64,000 nt of DNA. Source: Aureimonas sp. SK2. Its GTDB lineage: Bacteria > Pseudomonadota > Alphaproteobacteria > Rhizobiales > Rhizobiaceae. A model generated the notes under the pieces. That model was not told where the DNA came from. It made no database searches and was given only the letters and a program-made list of their open reading frames with translations. How positions within the stretch are numbered: the first letter of the stretch is position 1; every line of letters starts with the position of its first letter. Both the position numbers and the translations under genes were made by a program. Of the stretch, positions 8,845 through 16,919 are shown one piece after another. The stretch covers positions 143,606-207,605 of the forward strand of contig NZ_JAPZDS010000009.1 in assembly GCF_029813115.1 (NCBI RefSeq), in the 5' to 3' direction.

Positions 8845-9162
8845 TCAGGCCTCCAGCAGCCGGACCGTCGCCGACCCGGAGACCGCGCGGAACGACAGCT
8901 CGGCGTTGCGGGAGACGGCGTGCGTGGCGGTGCCCTTGGCGTAGAGCAGCAGGCTGCCCGCGTTCGCCGGGCCGCCCACGCCGTAGTAGACGTCGGCCGA
9001 GGTGGTGAGCTGCACGAGGGTCGTCTCCGTGCCGACGGCATGCGACGTCGCCGCGCCCGACGCGACGTCGAACACGGTGACTGGGCCGCCGAGCGGCATC
9101 GCGGGGACAGGGGAGAAGTTCGGGCCGGCGAGAGCCAGCTTTGCGCGGGGCGACGCGGCCAT
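8845..9162 (-). CDS. Putative virion-associated beta protein
   Basis: A 105-residue protein immediately downstream of the major capsid gene. The sequence is almost entirely strand-like with Val/Thr/Ala/Gly (TTLVQLTTSADVYYGVGG, AVSRNAELSFRAVSGSATV). This resembles small proteins encoded with phage head fibres or decoration proteins. No enzyme motif is present. Together with the Gly-rich gene that follows, it may form a capsid appendage; this is inference from position. Confidence 0.55.
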   Translation of the reverse strand: MAASPRAKLALAGPNFSPVPAMPLGGPVTVFDVASGAATSHAVGTETTLVQLTTSADVYYGVGGPANAGSLLLYAKGTATHAVSRNAELSFRAVSGSATVRLLEA

Positions 9163-9193
9163 CGGTCAGGCTCCGGATGTCGGAAGATCAGGT

Positions 9194-9224
9194 GGGGCGG
9201 CGCTGGAGGAGGGCGCGCCGCCCC
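9194..9224 (-). terminator. GC-rich hairpin after capsid gene
   Basis: Perfect 9-base arms (GGGGCGGCG and CGCCGCCCC) with a 13-base loop lie 17 bases after the capsid stop. There is no U-tract, so it may act as an attenuator or mRNA 3'-end stabiliser for abundant capsid mRNA rather than as a full terminator. Confidence 0.45.
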
Positions 9225-9240
9225 GGGCGATCCGCAGCCG

Positions 9241-10239
9241 TTAGCTGCGGATGTGGACGATCGACTCGATGCGGGTGCAGTAGTGGATCGAGTTCGACTC
9301 GGCGCAGAGGTCGACACCGCGCCCGAAGGGCTTCGGCTCAGCCGACATGTACAGCGGGAGGCCGATGGTGTTCGCCGCCTCTACGGTGTCCGCCGGCGCG
9401 TAGCGGACCTGAAGCAGGCCGTCGAGGTCCGGCACCAGGATGGACTCATCGGGGGCGATGAACCGGATCTCGCCGTTCGGCGTGACGATGTAGCCGCGGT
9501 GGTAGCTGATCACCTCGACGTTCGACGCCAGCATGAAGCCCGCCTCACGCAGGTCCTCGCGGAGCGCAGCGCCGTCGTTCCAGCGGTCGTACGACGCCTT
9601 GACCGACGCGTGGCCGATGCAGGCCAGGTGGAAGTCCGAACCCTGGATCCACTTCCAGCGGCGCGGACGGAGGTTGCCCAACGCGCGCTCGCCCTTCTGG
9701 ACGGCCTTGATGACCTCCGACCTGACATCGGTGTTCGGGTTCGTGAGGTCGATGACGTGGGTCGTCTTCGGCTTCTTGAAGAAGTCGTACCAGTCGGCCA
9801 GCACCGTGCCGTCGGCGTCGAGGAGCAGCCCGTTCAGCGCGCCGGCGCGCTGGTACTCGTGGGTCGTCTCCATGTCGCGACGCATGGCGATCTGCTTGTC
9901 CTCGATCGCCCCGGCGACCGTCTCCATCTCGCTGTCGGAGCCGAAGGCGCGGACGCTCTGGACCTCGGTCGCGAGGACCGAGTCGTAGAGCGGGTAGTGC
10001 GGGACCGGAATGGCCTTCGCCCGGCGGGTGTCGCGCCTGGTCGACTGAGGGGCGGCGCCGCGCGGCTGCGACTGGACGAGTCCGATGACGCCGTCGCGCT
10101 CCTCGATCGTGGCCGTCAGGGTCGTGATGCCCTGGGCGTGCCACTTGAACCAGCGGCCGAGATCCTCGGGGGCGTTCGGCAGCTTGTTGATCGAGTTCGT
10201 CAGCGTGGTGAAGGTGAAGAGATCGGAATGGTTGAGCAC
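9241..10239 (-). CDS. Major capsid protein, lambda gpE family
   Basis: A 332-residue protein of the lambda gpE family (lambda E has 341 residues). Typical features are an N-terminal arm LFTFTTLTNSINKLP, the RDTRRAKAIPVPHYPL strand, a long helix around MRRDMETTHEYQRAGAL, the 'LLLDADGTVLADWYDFF' stretch, and the C-terminal YMSAEPKPFGRGVDLCAESNS segment. The gpD-like decoration gene precedes it and the protease lies before that, giving the lambda-type head order. Confidence 0.93.
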   Translation of the reverse strand: MLNHSDLFTFTTLTNSINKLPNAPEDLGRWFKWHAQGITTLTATIEERDGVIGLVQSQPRGAAPQSTRRDTRRAKAIPVPHYPLYDSVLATEVQSVRAFGSDSEMETVAGAIEDKQIAMRRDMETTHEYQRAGALNGLLLDADGTVLADWYDFFKKPKTTHVIDLTNPNTDVRSEVIKAVQKGERALGNLRPRRWKWIQGSDFHLACIGHASVKASYDRWNDGAALREDLREAGFMLASNVEVISYHRGYIVTPNGEIRFIAPDESILVPDLDGLLQVRYAPADTVEAANTIGLPLYMSAEPKPFGRGVDLCAESNSIHYCTRIESIVHIRS

Positions 10240-10277
10240 GGCGTGCGTCTCCTGAAGGATGTGGGGGAGGACCGCGC

Positions 10278-10646
10278 TCAGCGGACCTTGATGCCGACGG
10301 CCGCGAGGGCGGCGACGGCGGAGGCGGCGGCCGCCGGGACGGTCGGGAGCGTCAGCTCGTGGCGCTTGACCTCGGCATCGGACTCGATGACGGCCGCCTC
10401 GACGCCCGTCAGCGGCGCGGCGTCCGTCGCGTCCACGTGGCGGCAGAGGACGAAAGCCGTCTCGGCGCCGACGTACGGGATCGCGAACCCGGTCGGGTCG
10501 CCAGCGACTTCCTCGGCCTCGAGCACGGTGCCCGCCTGGTAGTCGGCGCCTGCCTTGAGGACGACCTTGCCGCGCGAGCGGAAGCCGTTGGCCTCCGCGA
10601 GGAGGAAGGCTTCGTCCGGGTTGTAGGGAGTGAGCCAGTCGGCCAT
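10278..10646 (-). CDS. Head decoration protein, lambda gpD family
   Basis: A 122-residue protein (lambda gpD has 110). gpD-like features are a flexible N-terminus, GADYQAGTVL, a GFAIPYV-type strand, and the C-terminal LAAVGIKVR ending. gpD trimers stabilise the expanded head. The gene sits between protease/scaffold and capsid, matching lambda order. Confidence 0.88.
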   Translation of the reverse strand: MADWLTPYNPDEAFLLAEANGFRSRGKVVLKAGADYQAGTVLEAEEVAGDPTGFAIPYVGAETAFVLCRHVDATDAAPLTGVEAAVIESDAEVKRHELTLPTVPAAAASAVAALAAVGIKVR

Positions 10647-10689
10647 GTGATGATATCTCCGGGGGAAAGGGGTTCAGCGCGACTGGCGG

Positions 10690-11820
10690 TCAGCGCTTGT
10701 TGAGGGCGGCGTAGAGCGCGCGGGTGTCGAGGATCTCGGTCGCCGCCTGCTTCGGGGCGGGCTTGACCTCCGGCGCGGGCGTCGAGGCGCCACGCTTGAG
10801 GACCTCGGCGCGGACGGCCGTGCGGATCTCCGCGCTGCGGGTGCCGAGAGCCGCGAGGTCGTCGGCGAGCTTCAGGACGTCGGCGCCCCAGGACTGGGCG
10901 ACCGACCGGATCGCGGCGAACTGCGAGCGCTCCGCCTTCTCGTCGGCCGTCTCGGCATCCTTGGCCTTATCGGCGGCTTCCTTGTCGGCCTTCGCCTTCG
11001 CGGCCTTCGCCTTCTCCTCGTCGGTCTCGTCCTCGTCGGTCTTCTCGACCTTCGGCTCGGCGGCGCCGAGCGCGCGGAGGCGGACGGCGGCGGCGCGCGC
11101 GGAGATGGCGGCGTCGGTCCCGGCGGGGATGTCGGCGGGAAGGGCGGCGACGGCCTCGTCGGCGGCGGTCTGGGCGGCTTCGGCCGCAGCGAGAAGGGCT
11201 TCGAGGTCCACGGTGTCTTCCTGCTTGGGAGTTGTCGCCGGGTCTGCGAGCATGCGCACGGTCGGCGGGGAATGGGCGGGCTTCGCCCCGGAACGGACGC
11301 TCGCGTTCGGGTCGGCACCGATGGGCACGAGGCTGGCTTCGAGCAGCGTCCAGCGCGTCGCGCGCGCCAGCGGAACGTCGCCCGTGCGGGCAACCAGCTC
11401 GTATTCATGCACCACGTACCCGGCGCTCAGGTTCGGGTGGAAACCCTCGGCCATCTCGGCGACGATCTCAGCCCGGCTCGGCTTCACGCGCGCCGAGATG
11501 ACGATGCAGTCGCCCAGCCCGGCGACGGTCTCCGCGCGGATCTCGTCGACCTGCCCGAGGTGATGCTCGATGCCCCACGAGCAGTGGCTGTCGAGGAGCG
11601 GCATCCCCCGCGCGCGGGAGAGGTCCACGCCGGAGGTCAGCAGGACCTCGTCGACCTCGATGTAGTCGTCGCCCGTCGGGGCCGGGATCCAAGTCCTGAC
11701 CGGATGCTCGCTGGTGAGGATCGCCTGGAAGGTCCGGGCCTCCACGACGACGCTCGACGGCCCGCGCGAGAGGGCGCGGGTCGACATCAGGGCGGCGGTC
11801 GGGGTGGCGGGCTGCGGCAC
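10690..11820 (-). CDS. Prohead protease fused to scaffold-like domain
   Basis: A 376-residue protein. Residues about 20-180 match phage prohead proteases of the HK97/S78 fold: MPLLDSHCSW with likely catalytic His79, NLSAGY with likely catalytic Ser132, and the WTLLEASLVPIGADP motif. Residues about 200-310 are Ala/Glu/Lys-rich and helical (coiled coil), as expected for an internal scaffold. The long form starts at a GTG directly beside a terminator U-tract; an in-frame ATG at 11787 (MSTRALSRG) is an equally good start. It maps between portal and decoration genes, but a set of cargo genes separates it from portal. Confidence 0.85.
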   Translation of the reverse strand: MPQPATPTAALMSTRALSRGPSSVVVEARTFQAILTSEHPVRTWIPAPTGDDYIEVDEVLLTSGVDLSRARGMPLLDSHCSWGIEHHLGQVDEIRAETVAGLGDCIVISARVKPSRAEIVAEMAEGFHPNLSAGYVVHEYELVARTGDVPLARATRWTLLEASLVPIGADPNASVRSGAKPAHSPPTVRMLADPATTPKQEDTVDLEALLAAAEAAQTAADEAVAALPADIPAGTDAAISARAAAVRLRALGAAEPKVEKTDEDETDEEKAKAAKAKADKEAADKAKDAETADEKAERSQFAAIRSVAQSWGADVLKLADDLAALGTRSAEIRTAVRAEVLKRGASTPAPEVKPAPKQAATEILDTRALYAALNKR

Positions 11821-11821
11821 G

Positions 11822-11851
11822 AAAAAGGCCTCACGAAGGGATCGTGAGGCC
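11822..11851 (-). terminator. Rho-independent terminator before protease gene
   Basis: On the minus strand a perfect 10-base stem (GGCCTCACGA and TCGTGAGGCC) with a 5-base loop is followed by TTTTT. It ends transcription of the upstream gene at 11942-12412. It lies directly before the protease start, so the protease and everything downstream need readthrough, antitermination or another promoter. Confidence 0.8.
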
Positions 11852-11863
11852 AGTCAGCCGCCG

Positions 11864-11881
11864 CCCGGCGCAACTTTCGAC
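11864..11881 (-). promoter_or_regulatory. Repeated TCGAAAGTTGCGC element, copy 2
   Basis: Identical over 18 bases to the element at 7460-7477 and near-identical to the one at 19687-19704. It lies just upstream of the terminator that precedes the protease gene. It may be part of a late-gene promoter or antitermination signal; this is inference. Confidence 0.4.
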
Positions 11882-11941
11882 GGCGACCCCGAGGCCGCCG
11901 TCATATTTTTTCGGAGGGCGTGCGCGGGGCCGCCCGGCGCC

Positions 11942-12412
11942 TCAGAAGCCGAAAGCGTACATCGCTCTGCGGTGGTCAACGTTTAGACGGCTCCGGTGCC
12001 CCTCGACCACTTCGAAGGCCACCTGCGCGTAGCCGGGGTGCTTTTGGCGCACGGCCGCAGGGAGCCGGGTAACCGCCTCGCCGACGCGCTGCCAGCGCTT
12101 GCCCAGCAGGCGGCGAGCGTGAACGTCTTCGACAATGGCGAAGAGGACGTCGCGCAGCTCCTGCGGCCACTCCGCCGCCTCGGTGTCGGCGGCGGCGAGG
12201 GTTACCCCGTGGTGAGCGAGCCTCGCCTTGCAGGCTTCCTGTCCGTCCTCGTTGCCGGGGATGTGGAAGTGGACGTCGCGGCTCTTCTCGACGCCGCCCG
12301 AGAACGCGGCCATCTCCGCCGCGATGGACTCCATGTGCGCGTCGTACTCGTCGTCCGCGAGGAAGAGTCCGAGGTCGAAGGTGGCCGTCGTGGTCGTGGA
12401 TGTCGTGAGCAT
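11942..12412 (-). CDS. Hypothetical protein upstream of protease
   Basis: A 156-residue protein of unknown family. The N-terminus is Thr-rich, followed by acidic helical stretches (LADDEYDAHMESIAAEMAAF) and a C-terminal half rich in Arg/His/Trp (LLGKRWQRVGEAVTRLP). It ends before a strong terminator. A CACGCT-type promoter element (GACGCT at 12438-12443 with GCCGGC in the spacer) lies 26 bases before the ATG, so it forms its own short transcript. Its location between portal and protease suggests a cargo gene rather than a head protein. Confidence 0.6.
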   Translation of the reverse strand: MLTTSTTTTATFDLGLFLADDEYDAHMESIAAEMAAFSGGVEKSRDVHFHIPGNEDGQEACKARLAHHGVTLAAADTEAAEWPQELRDVLFAIVEDVHARRLLGKRWQRVGEAVTRLPAAVRQKHPGYAQVAFEVVEGHRSRLNVDHRRAMYAFGF

Positions 12413-12437
12413 GGTGCGTCTCCCCTGTCGCTTCTCA

Positions 12438-12466
12438 AGCGTCAGGCGCCGGCGGGCAGGGACCTA
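12438..12466 (-). promoter_or_regulatory. CACGCT-class promoter element, weaker copy
   Basis: On the minus strand GACGCT lies 26 bases before the start codon at 12412, with GCCGGC in the 17-base spacer. The -35 position (TAGGTC) fits poorly, so this is the weakest member of the family. Confidence 0.35.
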
Positions 12467-12579
12467 ATCACAAGCGTGCGATCGCTAGCTACCGAAACGA
12501 CGGGCATGGGCGTGTCCTTGCTTTAAGTGGAACACGGGAATCTAGTGTCGCTCCATCGGGATGCGGCGTGAGGGGCTCG

Positions 12580-12846
12580 ATGACCGTCGAACGACTGATA
12601 GGCATCATCGTCGACTACGAGGAGCGAGACGGCCGCGCCAAGCGCTCCAAGATCAAAGAGGTCTACGGAGCCGGGTTCGAAGGCGCCATCCGCGATGCCG
12701 GGGAGCGGGGGCTCGCGGATGACCTGCCGGACGGTACGGTCGGACTGACATCAGAGGGGCGTAAACTCAGCAAAGAGAATCCATCAGGAAGCGTTAACGA
12801 TTTAGCGCCTAAACTGATGGACGGACACGGAGACAATTCGCGTTGA
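12580..12846 (+). CDS. Small protein coupled to diguanylate cyclase
   Basis: An 88-residue protein. ATG 12580 has a well-spaced AGGGG; a GTG at 12568 is possible. The sequence MTVERLIGIIVDYEERDGRAK then mostly helix-turn-helix-like segments (KIKEVYGAGFEGAIRDAGERGL, shown in two parts: KIKEVYGAGF and EGAIRDAGERGL) could be a small winged-helix protein. Its stop overlaps the TTG start of the diguanylate cyclase, so the two are probably co-translated and may act together. The DNA across the junction is noticeably more AT-rich than neighbouring phage genes, a sign of separate origin. Confidence 0.6.
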   Translation: MTVERLIGIIVDYEERDGRAKRSKIKEVYGAGFEGAIRDAGERGLADDLPDGTVGLTSEGRKLSKENPSGSVNDLAPKLMDGHGDNSR

Positions 12847-13763
12847 AACCCTCTCTCGATCCAGACGCATTGGCCGTGCCCTTGTTCGTCGTCGACGTCG
12901 AGGATGGCGCGCGTTTCCGGTTTGCCCACATGAACGAGGCGGCGGAGCGGGAGTTCGGACTCTCGTCCTCGCGCATCATCGGGCAGCTCTTCGGCGATTG
13001 CCTCAGCGGCCGAGTGGCCGACCTCTTGACCGCGCGCTACGAGGCATGCGTCAGGTCGGGCGTGGCATGCGAGTTCGAGGACTACGCGGACCTGATCGAC
13101 GGCCGGAGGTGGTTTCGCACAACCCTTTCTCCGGAGCATGACCCGGTCACAGGGCAGGTCGTGCGCATCGTCGCGGTGTCCCAGAACATCACAGGGATCA
13201 AGCGGCGGCATGCCGAGCTGACGGCCTTCGCGCACCAAGACCCTCTCACCGGATTGGCGAACCGACGTCTCTTCGACGTCATCTCGCAGGATGCGGCCGC
13301 CGAGGCCGTGTACACCAACGCCGGGTTCGCACTCCTCGTCGCGGACCTGGACGACCTGAAAGGCATCAACGACGCCCACGGCCACCGCGTCGGCGACGAG
13401 GCGATCCGGTGCGTCGCCGACGCGCTTGCGTCCTGCTGCCGAGCGGGGGAAACCGTGGCCCGCGTGGGGGGCGACGAGTTCCACCTCCTGCTCCGCGAGA
13501 CGACGTCGACGGGGCTGTCGGCGCGCGTCGAGGCGATCGTCGCGGCCGTCTCCGCCGGCGCGGGTTCCATCGACCACCCGGACACGATCAGCGTCAGCGT
13601 CGGCGGAGCAATCTGGCGCCCCGGCACCGAACTGGACGCCGCCTTGGTCGATGCCGACGTCGAGATGTACCGGGCCAAGAAGGCGCGGAAGTCGTCGCCT
13701 GGCCCAACCCGAGGGACAAACTCGGGCCGTCACGATTTTGATGGGCGCCGTCGCCGCGTCTAG
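12843..13763 (+). CDS. PAS-GGDEF diguanylate cyclase
   Basis: A 306-residue protein with an N-terminal PAS-like sensor (about 10-117, ending in the typical VSQNITGIKRR linker) and a GGDEF domain (about 128-285). The DPLTGLANRR entry motif, DLDDLKGINDAHGH metal site and VGGDEF active site at about 208-213 are intact, so it should make c-di-GMP from two GTP. The inhibitory-site RxxD reads RAGE, a conservative change. It has no signal peptide or membrane segment, so it is cytosolic. The TTG start overlaps the preceding stop. It lies in the opposite orientation inside the late gene block, between portal and protease. Confidence 0.92.
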   Translation: MKPSLDPDALAVPLFVVDVEDGARFRFAHMNEAAEREFGLSSSRIIGQLFGDCLSGRVADLLTARYEACVRSGVACEFEDYADLIDGRRWFRTTLSPEHDPVTGQVVRIVAVSQNITGIKRRHAELTAFAHQDPLTGLANRRLFDVISQDAAAEAVYTNAGFALLVADLDDLKGINDAHGHRVGDEAIRCVADALASCCRAGETVARVGGDEFHLLLRETTSTGLSARVEAIVAAVSAGAGSIDHPDTISVSVGGAIWRPGTELDAALVDADVEMYRAKKARKSSPGPTRGTNSGRHDFDGRRRRV

Positions 13764-13777
13764 CCCGATCTGTTTTA

Positions 13778-14263
13778 TCAACCATCGCCGCAAGCCTTCG
13801 CGGCCGCCGCCTGTGCCTCACGATTCGCCTTCACGATGGCGACCCGCTCCGGCGTGCCGCCGAGCGAGGTGACGACAAGGCGGCTGCCCGCCTCCAGCGA
13901 CATCCGTACGATCGCGGCGCACGGCGCGCCGCCGCCGGCGGACACCCACTCGATCTTGCCGCCGAACGGCGCGCCCGTCGCCCCAATGCCGAGCGGCTCC
14001 ATCTCTCCGCCCGCGCCGTCGCGGACCTCATCGCGCTTGCCCTTGGCCGCCGGGCCGAAGGTCGCTGCCGCCCGCCCGTCGGCGTAGTAGAGGACGGCCG
14101 CCAGCCCGTCCGGACCCCGGCAGAAGTGCGCAAACTCGTCCTCGCGGATGTCGACGCTGCGACAGGAGGCGACGTCGGTGTAGGTGGACTTCATCGACGC
14201 GGCCGAGGCCGGCATGGAGGAAGCGAGGGTGGCGAGGGCGAGGAGGACGACGGCTGCGCGCAT
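13778..14263 (-). CDS. Secreted/periplasmic hypothetical protein
   Basis: A 161-residue protein with a clear Sec signal peptide (MRAAVVLLALATLASSMPASA) from ATG 14263. The mature part has paired cysteines (SCRSVDI, HFCRGPDG, GGGAPCAAIV, AKACGDG), suggesting disulfides, and strand-like repeats. No family recognised. It is convergent with the cyclase gene (14 bases between stops). A secreted protein inside a phage head block is typical of lysogenic-conversion cargo. Confidence 0.7.
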   Translation of the reverse strand: MRAAVVLLALATLASSMPASAASMKSTYTDVASCRSVDIREDEFAHFCRGPDGLAAVLYYADGRAAATFGPAAKGKRDEVRDGAGGEMEPLGIGATGAPFGGKIEWVSAGGGAPCAAIVRMSLEAGSRLVVTSLGGTPERVAIVKANREAQAAAAKACGDG

Positions 14264-14416
14264 TGAGACTCCGAGCAAAGGTTTGTCAGACCTTGCCCCG
14301 GGACGTCGTAAGGCGGTGTTTCCGCAATCCATCAAGTTGCCGGCTTCTCTCCCTCAAACGAAAACGGGCGGCACCCAATCGGATGCCGCCCGTCCAACGC
14401 GTCCCATCGGGGAACG

Positions 14417-14938
14417 TCAGTCGCGGTTCTCGTAGGAGAACGTCGGAGCGTTGGTCAGCTCCTCCTTGTTCGTGTTCACCATGGCGCGCAGCGTGCCGTT
14501 CTGGTCAGCCAGCACGATGCTGGAGGGGTCGAGAAGCACGTAGCGGTCGCCGATGCCGAGGAAGCCGCCGACGCTGACGACGACGCCGCTGATCGTCTTG
14601 CCGTCCTTGATCACGAGGTCCTCGATCTCGCCGATGTCCTCGTTCTGGTTGTTGTAGACGTCGAGGTCCTCGAGGCGCGACGCCATGATGTCGGCTTCCG
14701 AGATCGTGACGTACTTCAGGGCGACGGTGGCCGAGGTGCCCATCATCATGCCGCCGGACATCTCGCCCGTGGTGGCTCCGGGTGCCGGGGCAGCCGTCGC
14801 CATCGGGGCGGCGGGCGTCGTGGTCGCGGCAGGAGCGGCAGGCGTCGTGGTGGTCGCCGGGGCCGCCGGGGTGGCCGTCTGCGCCATCGCGGACGAGGCG
14901 GCGAGGATTGCTGCGGCGGCGGTCAGGGCAAATTTCAT
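14417..14938 (-). CDS. Secreted PRC-barrel protein
   Basis: A 173-residue protein with a Sec signal (MKFALTAAAAILAASSAMAQ), an Ala/Pro/Thr-rich linker of TTPAAPAATT repeats (about 20-65), and a PRC-barrel domain (about 85-150) with DLDVYNNQNEDIGEIEDLVI and GIGDRYVLLDPSSIVL, given as separate motifs. PRC-barrel proteins of this type are common in Hyphomicrobiales; the function is unknown. A TTGACG box lies upstream of the gene, so it probably has its own promoter. It seems host-derived cargo inserted after portal. Confidence 0.8.
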   Translation of the reverse strand: MKFALTAAAAILAASSAMAQTATPAAPATTTTPAAPAATTTPAAPMATAAPAPGATTGEMSGGMMMGTSATVALKYVTISEADIMASRLEDLDVYNNQNEDIGEIEDLVIKDGKTISGVVVSVGGFLGIGDRYVLLDPSSIVLADQNGTLRAMVNTNKEELTNAPTFSYENRD

Positions 14939-15064
14939 CGTGAGTTCCAAAGGTTGGCCGGATCGCTTGTGGCCCGGCTTCCCTTCGTCAACAAACGCGC
15001 GGCGGAATGGTTCACATTTTTGCCACAAGGCGACGGACGCGGGAGGCCGTCCGGCGCCCTGCCG

Positions 15065-16660
15065 CTACGCCGCCTCCGCCTCCTCGATCCTCTCCACCGT
15101 CTCGGAGATTTCCGCCTCGACGATGTCCTTGACCCGCTGGCCGGGATCCGATGGCGCCGGGGCCGCCGCATCTGCTCCCGGGTACACCGTGTAGGCCAGC
15201 TCCAGCTTGTCGGCCCGCGCCTTGTCCCGCGCGTTCTCGAGGTCAATCTTCTCGACATCGTCCCCCATGAGGGCGACGCCGCGCTTGCGCGACAGAAGCC
15301 CGGCCGAGATGGCGGCGGCGACGGCGGTGACTTCCTGCACCGGGTGGATGTGACCGCGAGCCGGGGACACCCATTCCACGCGCATGTAGTCGCGCTTGCG
15401 GGCGTTCACGGGCGGCGTCCACCTGCCGGACGTGATCGCGGTCTCGACGAACCGCCTCCAGGTCGGCTTGCAAAGCTGTTGCACGACCATGTGGTACTGG
15501 AGGCTCTCGATCAGGCGCCCGACCTCCAGCATCATCGCGCGGTACTGGCGGTCCGACACCTTCTCGAAGTTGAGCGTCAGGTGCTCGTACGCCAGCCCAA
15601 CCGAGACGGCCGCCATCGAGATGTTCTCGCGGCGGTACGGCCCGTAGTTTGCGTCCGAAGACGGCGGCTGCGAGAAGGTGACCTTGTAGCCGGGCGGCAG
15701 CTCGACCCACGTGTTCGGTTCGAGCGGCTGGAGCATCGCCCCCTCGTCGTCGGCGGGCAGCGCGCCCGGCACCGAGCCGTCGTCATCGATGGGCCGCTCG
15801 TAGAAGCCGCCGTAGGTGGAGGTGCCCTTCTTCCGCTCCAGCTCCGCGATGTCGTACGTCCGCAGCGCGTCGAAGGTATTCAATGCCGGGGCCGCCCACG
15901 GCACGCCGCGCGTGTCGCCCGGCCGCTCCGGAAGGTACATTAGGATGACGTCGCGCGCCGGGACAGGTTCGGGCATCAGTGCGTTGGTGCGCCCGGTCCA
16001 GTCGGACGGGTGGTGACGGTAGATGTGGTAGGCCGTCACGCGATCGATGGCGTCGCGCTCCACGCCGCCGACGATCCAGTTTCCGTTCGCCGCCTGCTGG
16101 GTCAGCGTCAGGGGAAGGTGGTCGCCTTCCATCATCTGCAACTGAAGCGGCACGGCGTCCATGTCGTCGTCGCGGCGCTCGCGGAACCGGAACAGCACCT
16201 CGCCGGACAGCGAGGCGGTGAACACGGCATGCCACTGCATCCCGTAGAAATCGAGCTGCCCCCGCGAGTCCGCCTGCTCGACCCAGTCCTCCCAAAGCTC
16301 GGCGAGGTCGGGGTACGGAATGATGGGTTTTACGCCGTAGTGGATGACGTTGTTCGCGACCTGGCGCATCGCCTGTCGGTAGAGCGGGTCGTTCCGGTAG
16401 GTGTGGCGGCTTCGGCGCCGGATGACCTCGTGCTCTCCGAGCGCGCCGTTCGGGCCGACGTCGGCCGAGGCCTCAACGCGCGGCGACCGGGAGGCGGCTT
16501 CGTACGCCGTCCGACCCGCGCGAAACATCGCCGACGCTCCGAAGAACGCCGAGCGCATGGAGGACATCACCCGGCTGGCGACGCGGGTCGCGCGGGCGGG
16601 CGGGGACGGAGCGACCGGAGCGGAAGCGGCCTCGCCGATGGAGCGGTTGGCCTTCGCCAT
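15065..16660 (-). CDS. Portal protein, lambda gpB family
   Basis: A 531-residue protein of lambda B type (533 residues). Typical features are RNDPLYRQAMRQVANNVIHYGVKP near the N-terminus (motifs RNDPLY and VANNVIHYGVKPI), RGVPWAAPALNTFDALRTYD, and the SVGLAYEHLTLNF and YRAMMLEVGRLIE segments. It forms the dodecameric DNA gate of the head. It lies directly after the gpW-like and large terminase genes, as in lambda. Confidence 0.93.
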   Translation of the reverse strand: MAKANRSIGEAASAPVAPSPPARATRVASRVMSSMRSAFFGASAMFRAGRTAYEAASRSPRVEASADVGPNGALGEHEVIRRRSRHTYRNDPLYRQAMRQVANNVIHYGVKPIIPYPDLAELWEDWVEQADSRGQLDFYGMQWHAVFTASLSGEVLFRFRERRDDDMDAVPLQLQMMEGDHLPLTLTQQAANGNWIVGGVERDAIDRVTAYHIYRHHPSDWTGRTNALMPEPVPARDVILMYLPERPGDTRGVPWAAPALNTFDALRTYDIAELERKKGTSTYGGFYERPIDDDGSVPGALPADDEGAMLQPLEPNTWVELPPGYKVTFSQPPSSDANYGPYRRENISMAAVSVGLAYEHLTLNFEKVSDRQYRAMMLEVGRLIESLQYHMVVQQLCKPTWRRFVETAITSGRWTPPVNARKRDYMRVEWVSPARGHIHPVQEVTAVAAAISAGLLSRKRGVALMGDDVEKIDLENARDKARADKLELAYTVYPGADAAAPAPSDPGQRVKDIVEAEISETVERIEEAEAA

Positions 16661-16661
16661 G

Positions 16662-16919
16662 TCAGTAGCCTCTCAGGGGAATGGGGCGGACGTGCCGGAC
16701 GCGGGGACGCGGCTGCGCGCCGTCACACTCGTCGAGCCGCTCGTAGAGGTCGCGCAGCACGCTGATCGCGTCGGCGCGTCGGACGTAGACGACGGTGCCG
16801 GCCGCCGAGTAGCCGACGGACTGCGCACCCGTCGTCAGGCCCTCCTCGAGTCCGCGGATGGCGACGACGAGTTCGTCTCGGGTCCAGGTTCTGAACAGGC
16901 GCATGCGGGTCATCCCCAT
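16662..16919 (-). CDS. gpW-like head-tail connector
   Basis: An 85-residue protein (or 80 from MRLFRTW). The order helix (WTRDELVVAIRGLEEGL), short beta pair, helix (AISVLRDLYERLDE) and a basic Arg-rich tail resembles lambda gpW (68 residues), which closes the portal after packaging. It overlaps the end of large terminase and is 1 base from portal, the exact lambda position. Confidence 0.75.
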   Translation of the reverse strand: MGMTRMRLFRTWTRDELVVAIRGLEEGLTTGAQSVGYSAAGTVVYVRRADAISVLRDLYERLDECDGAQPRPRVRHVRPIPLRGY

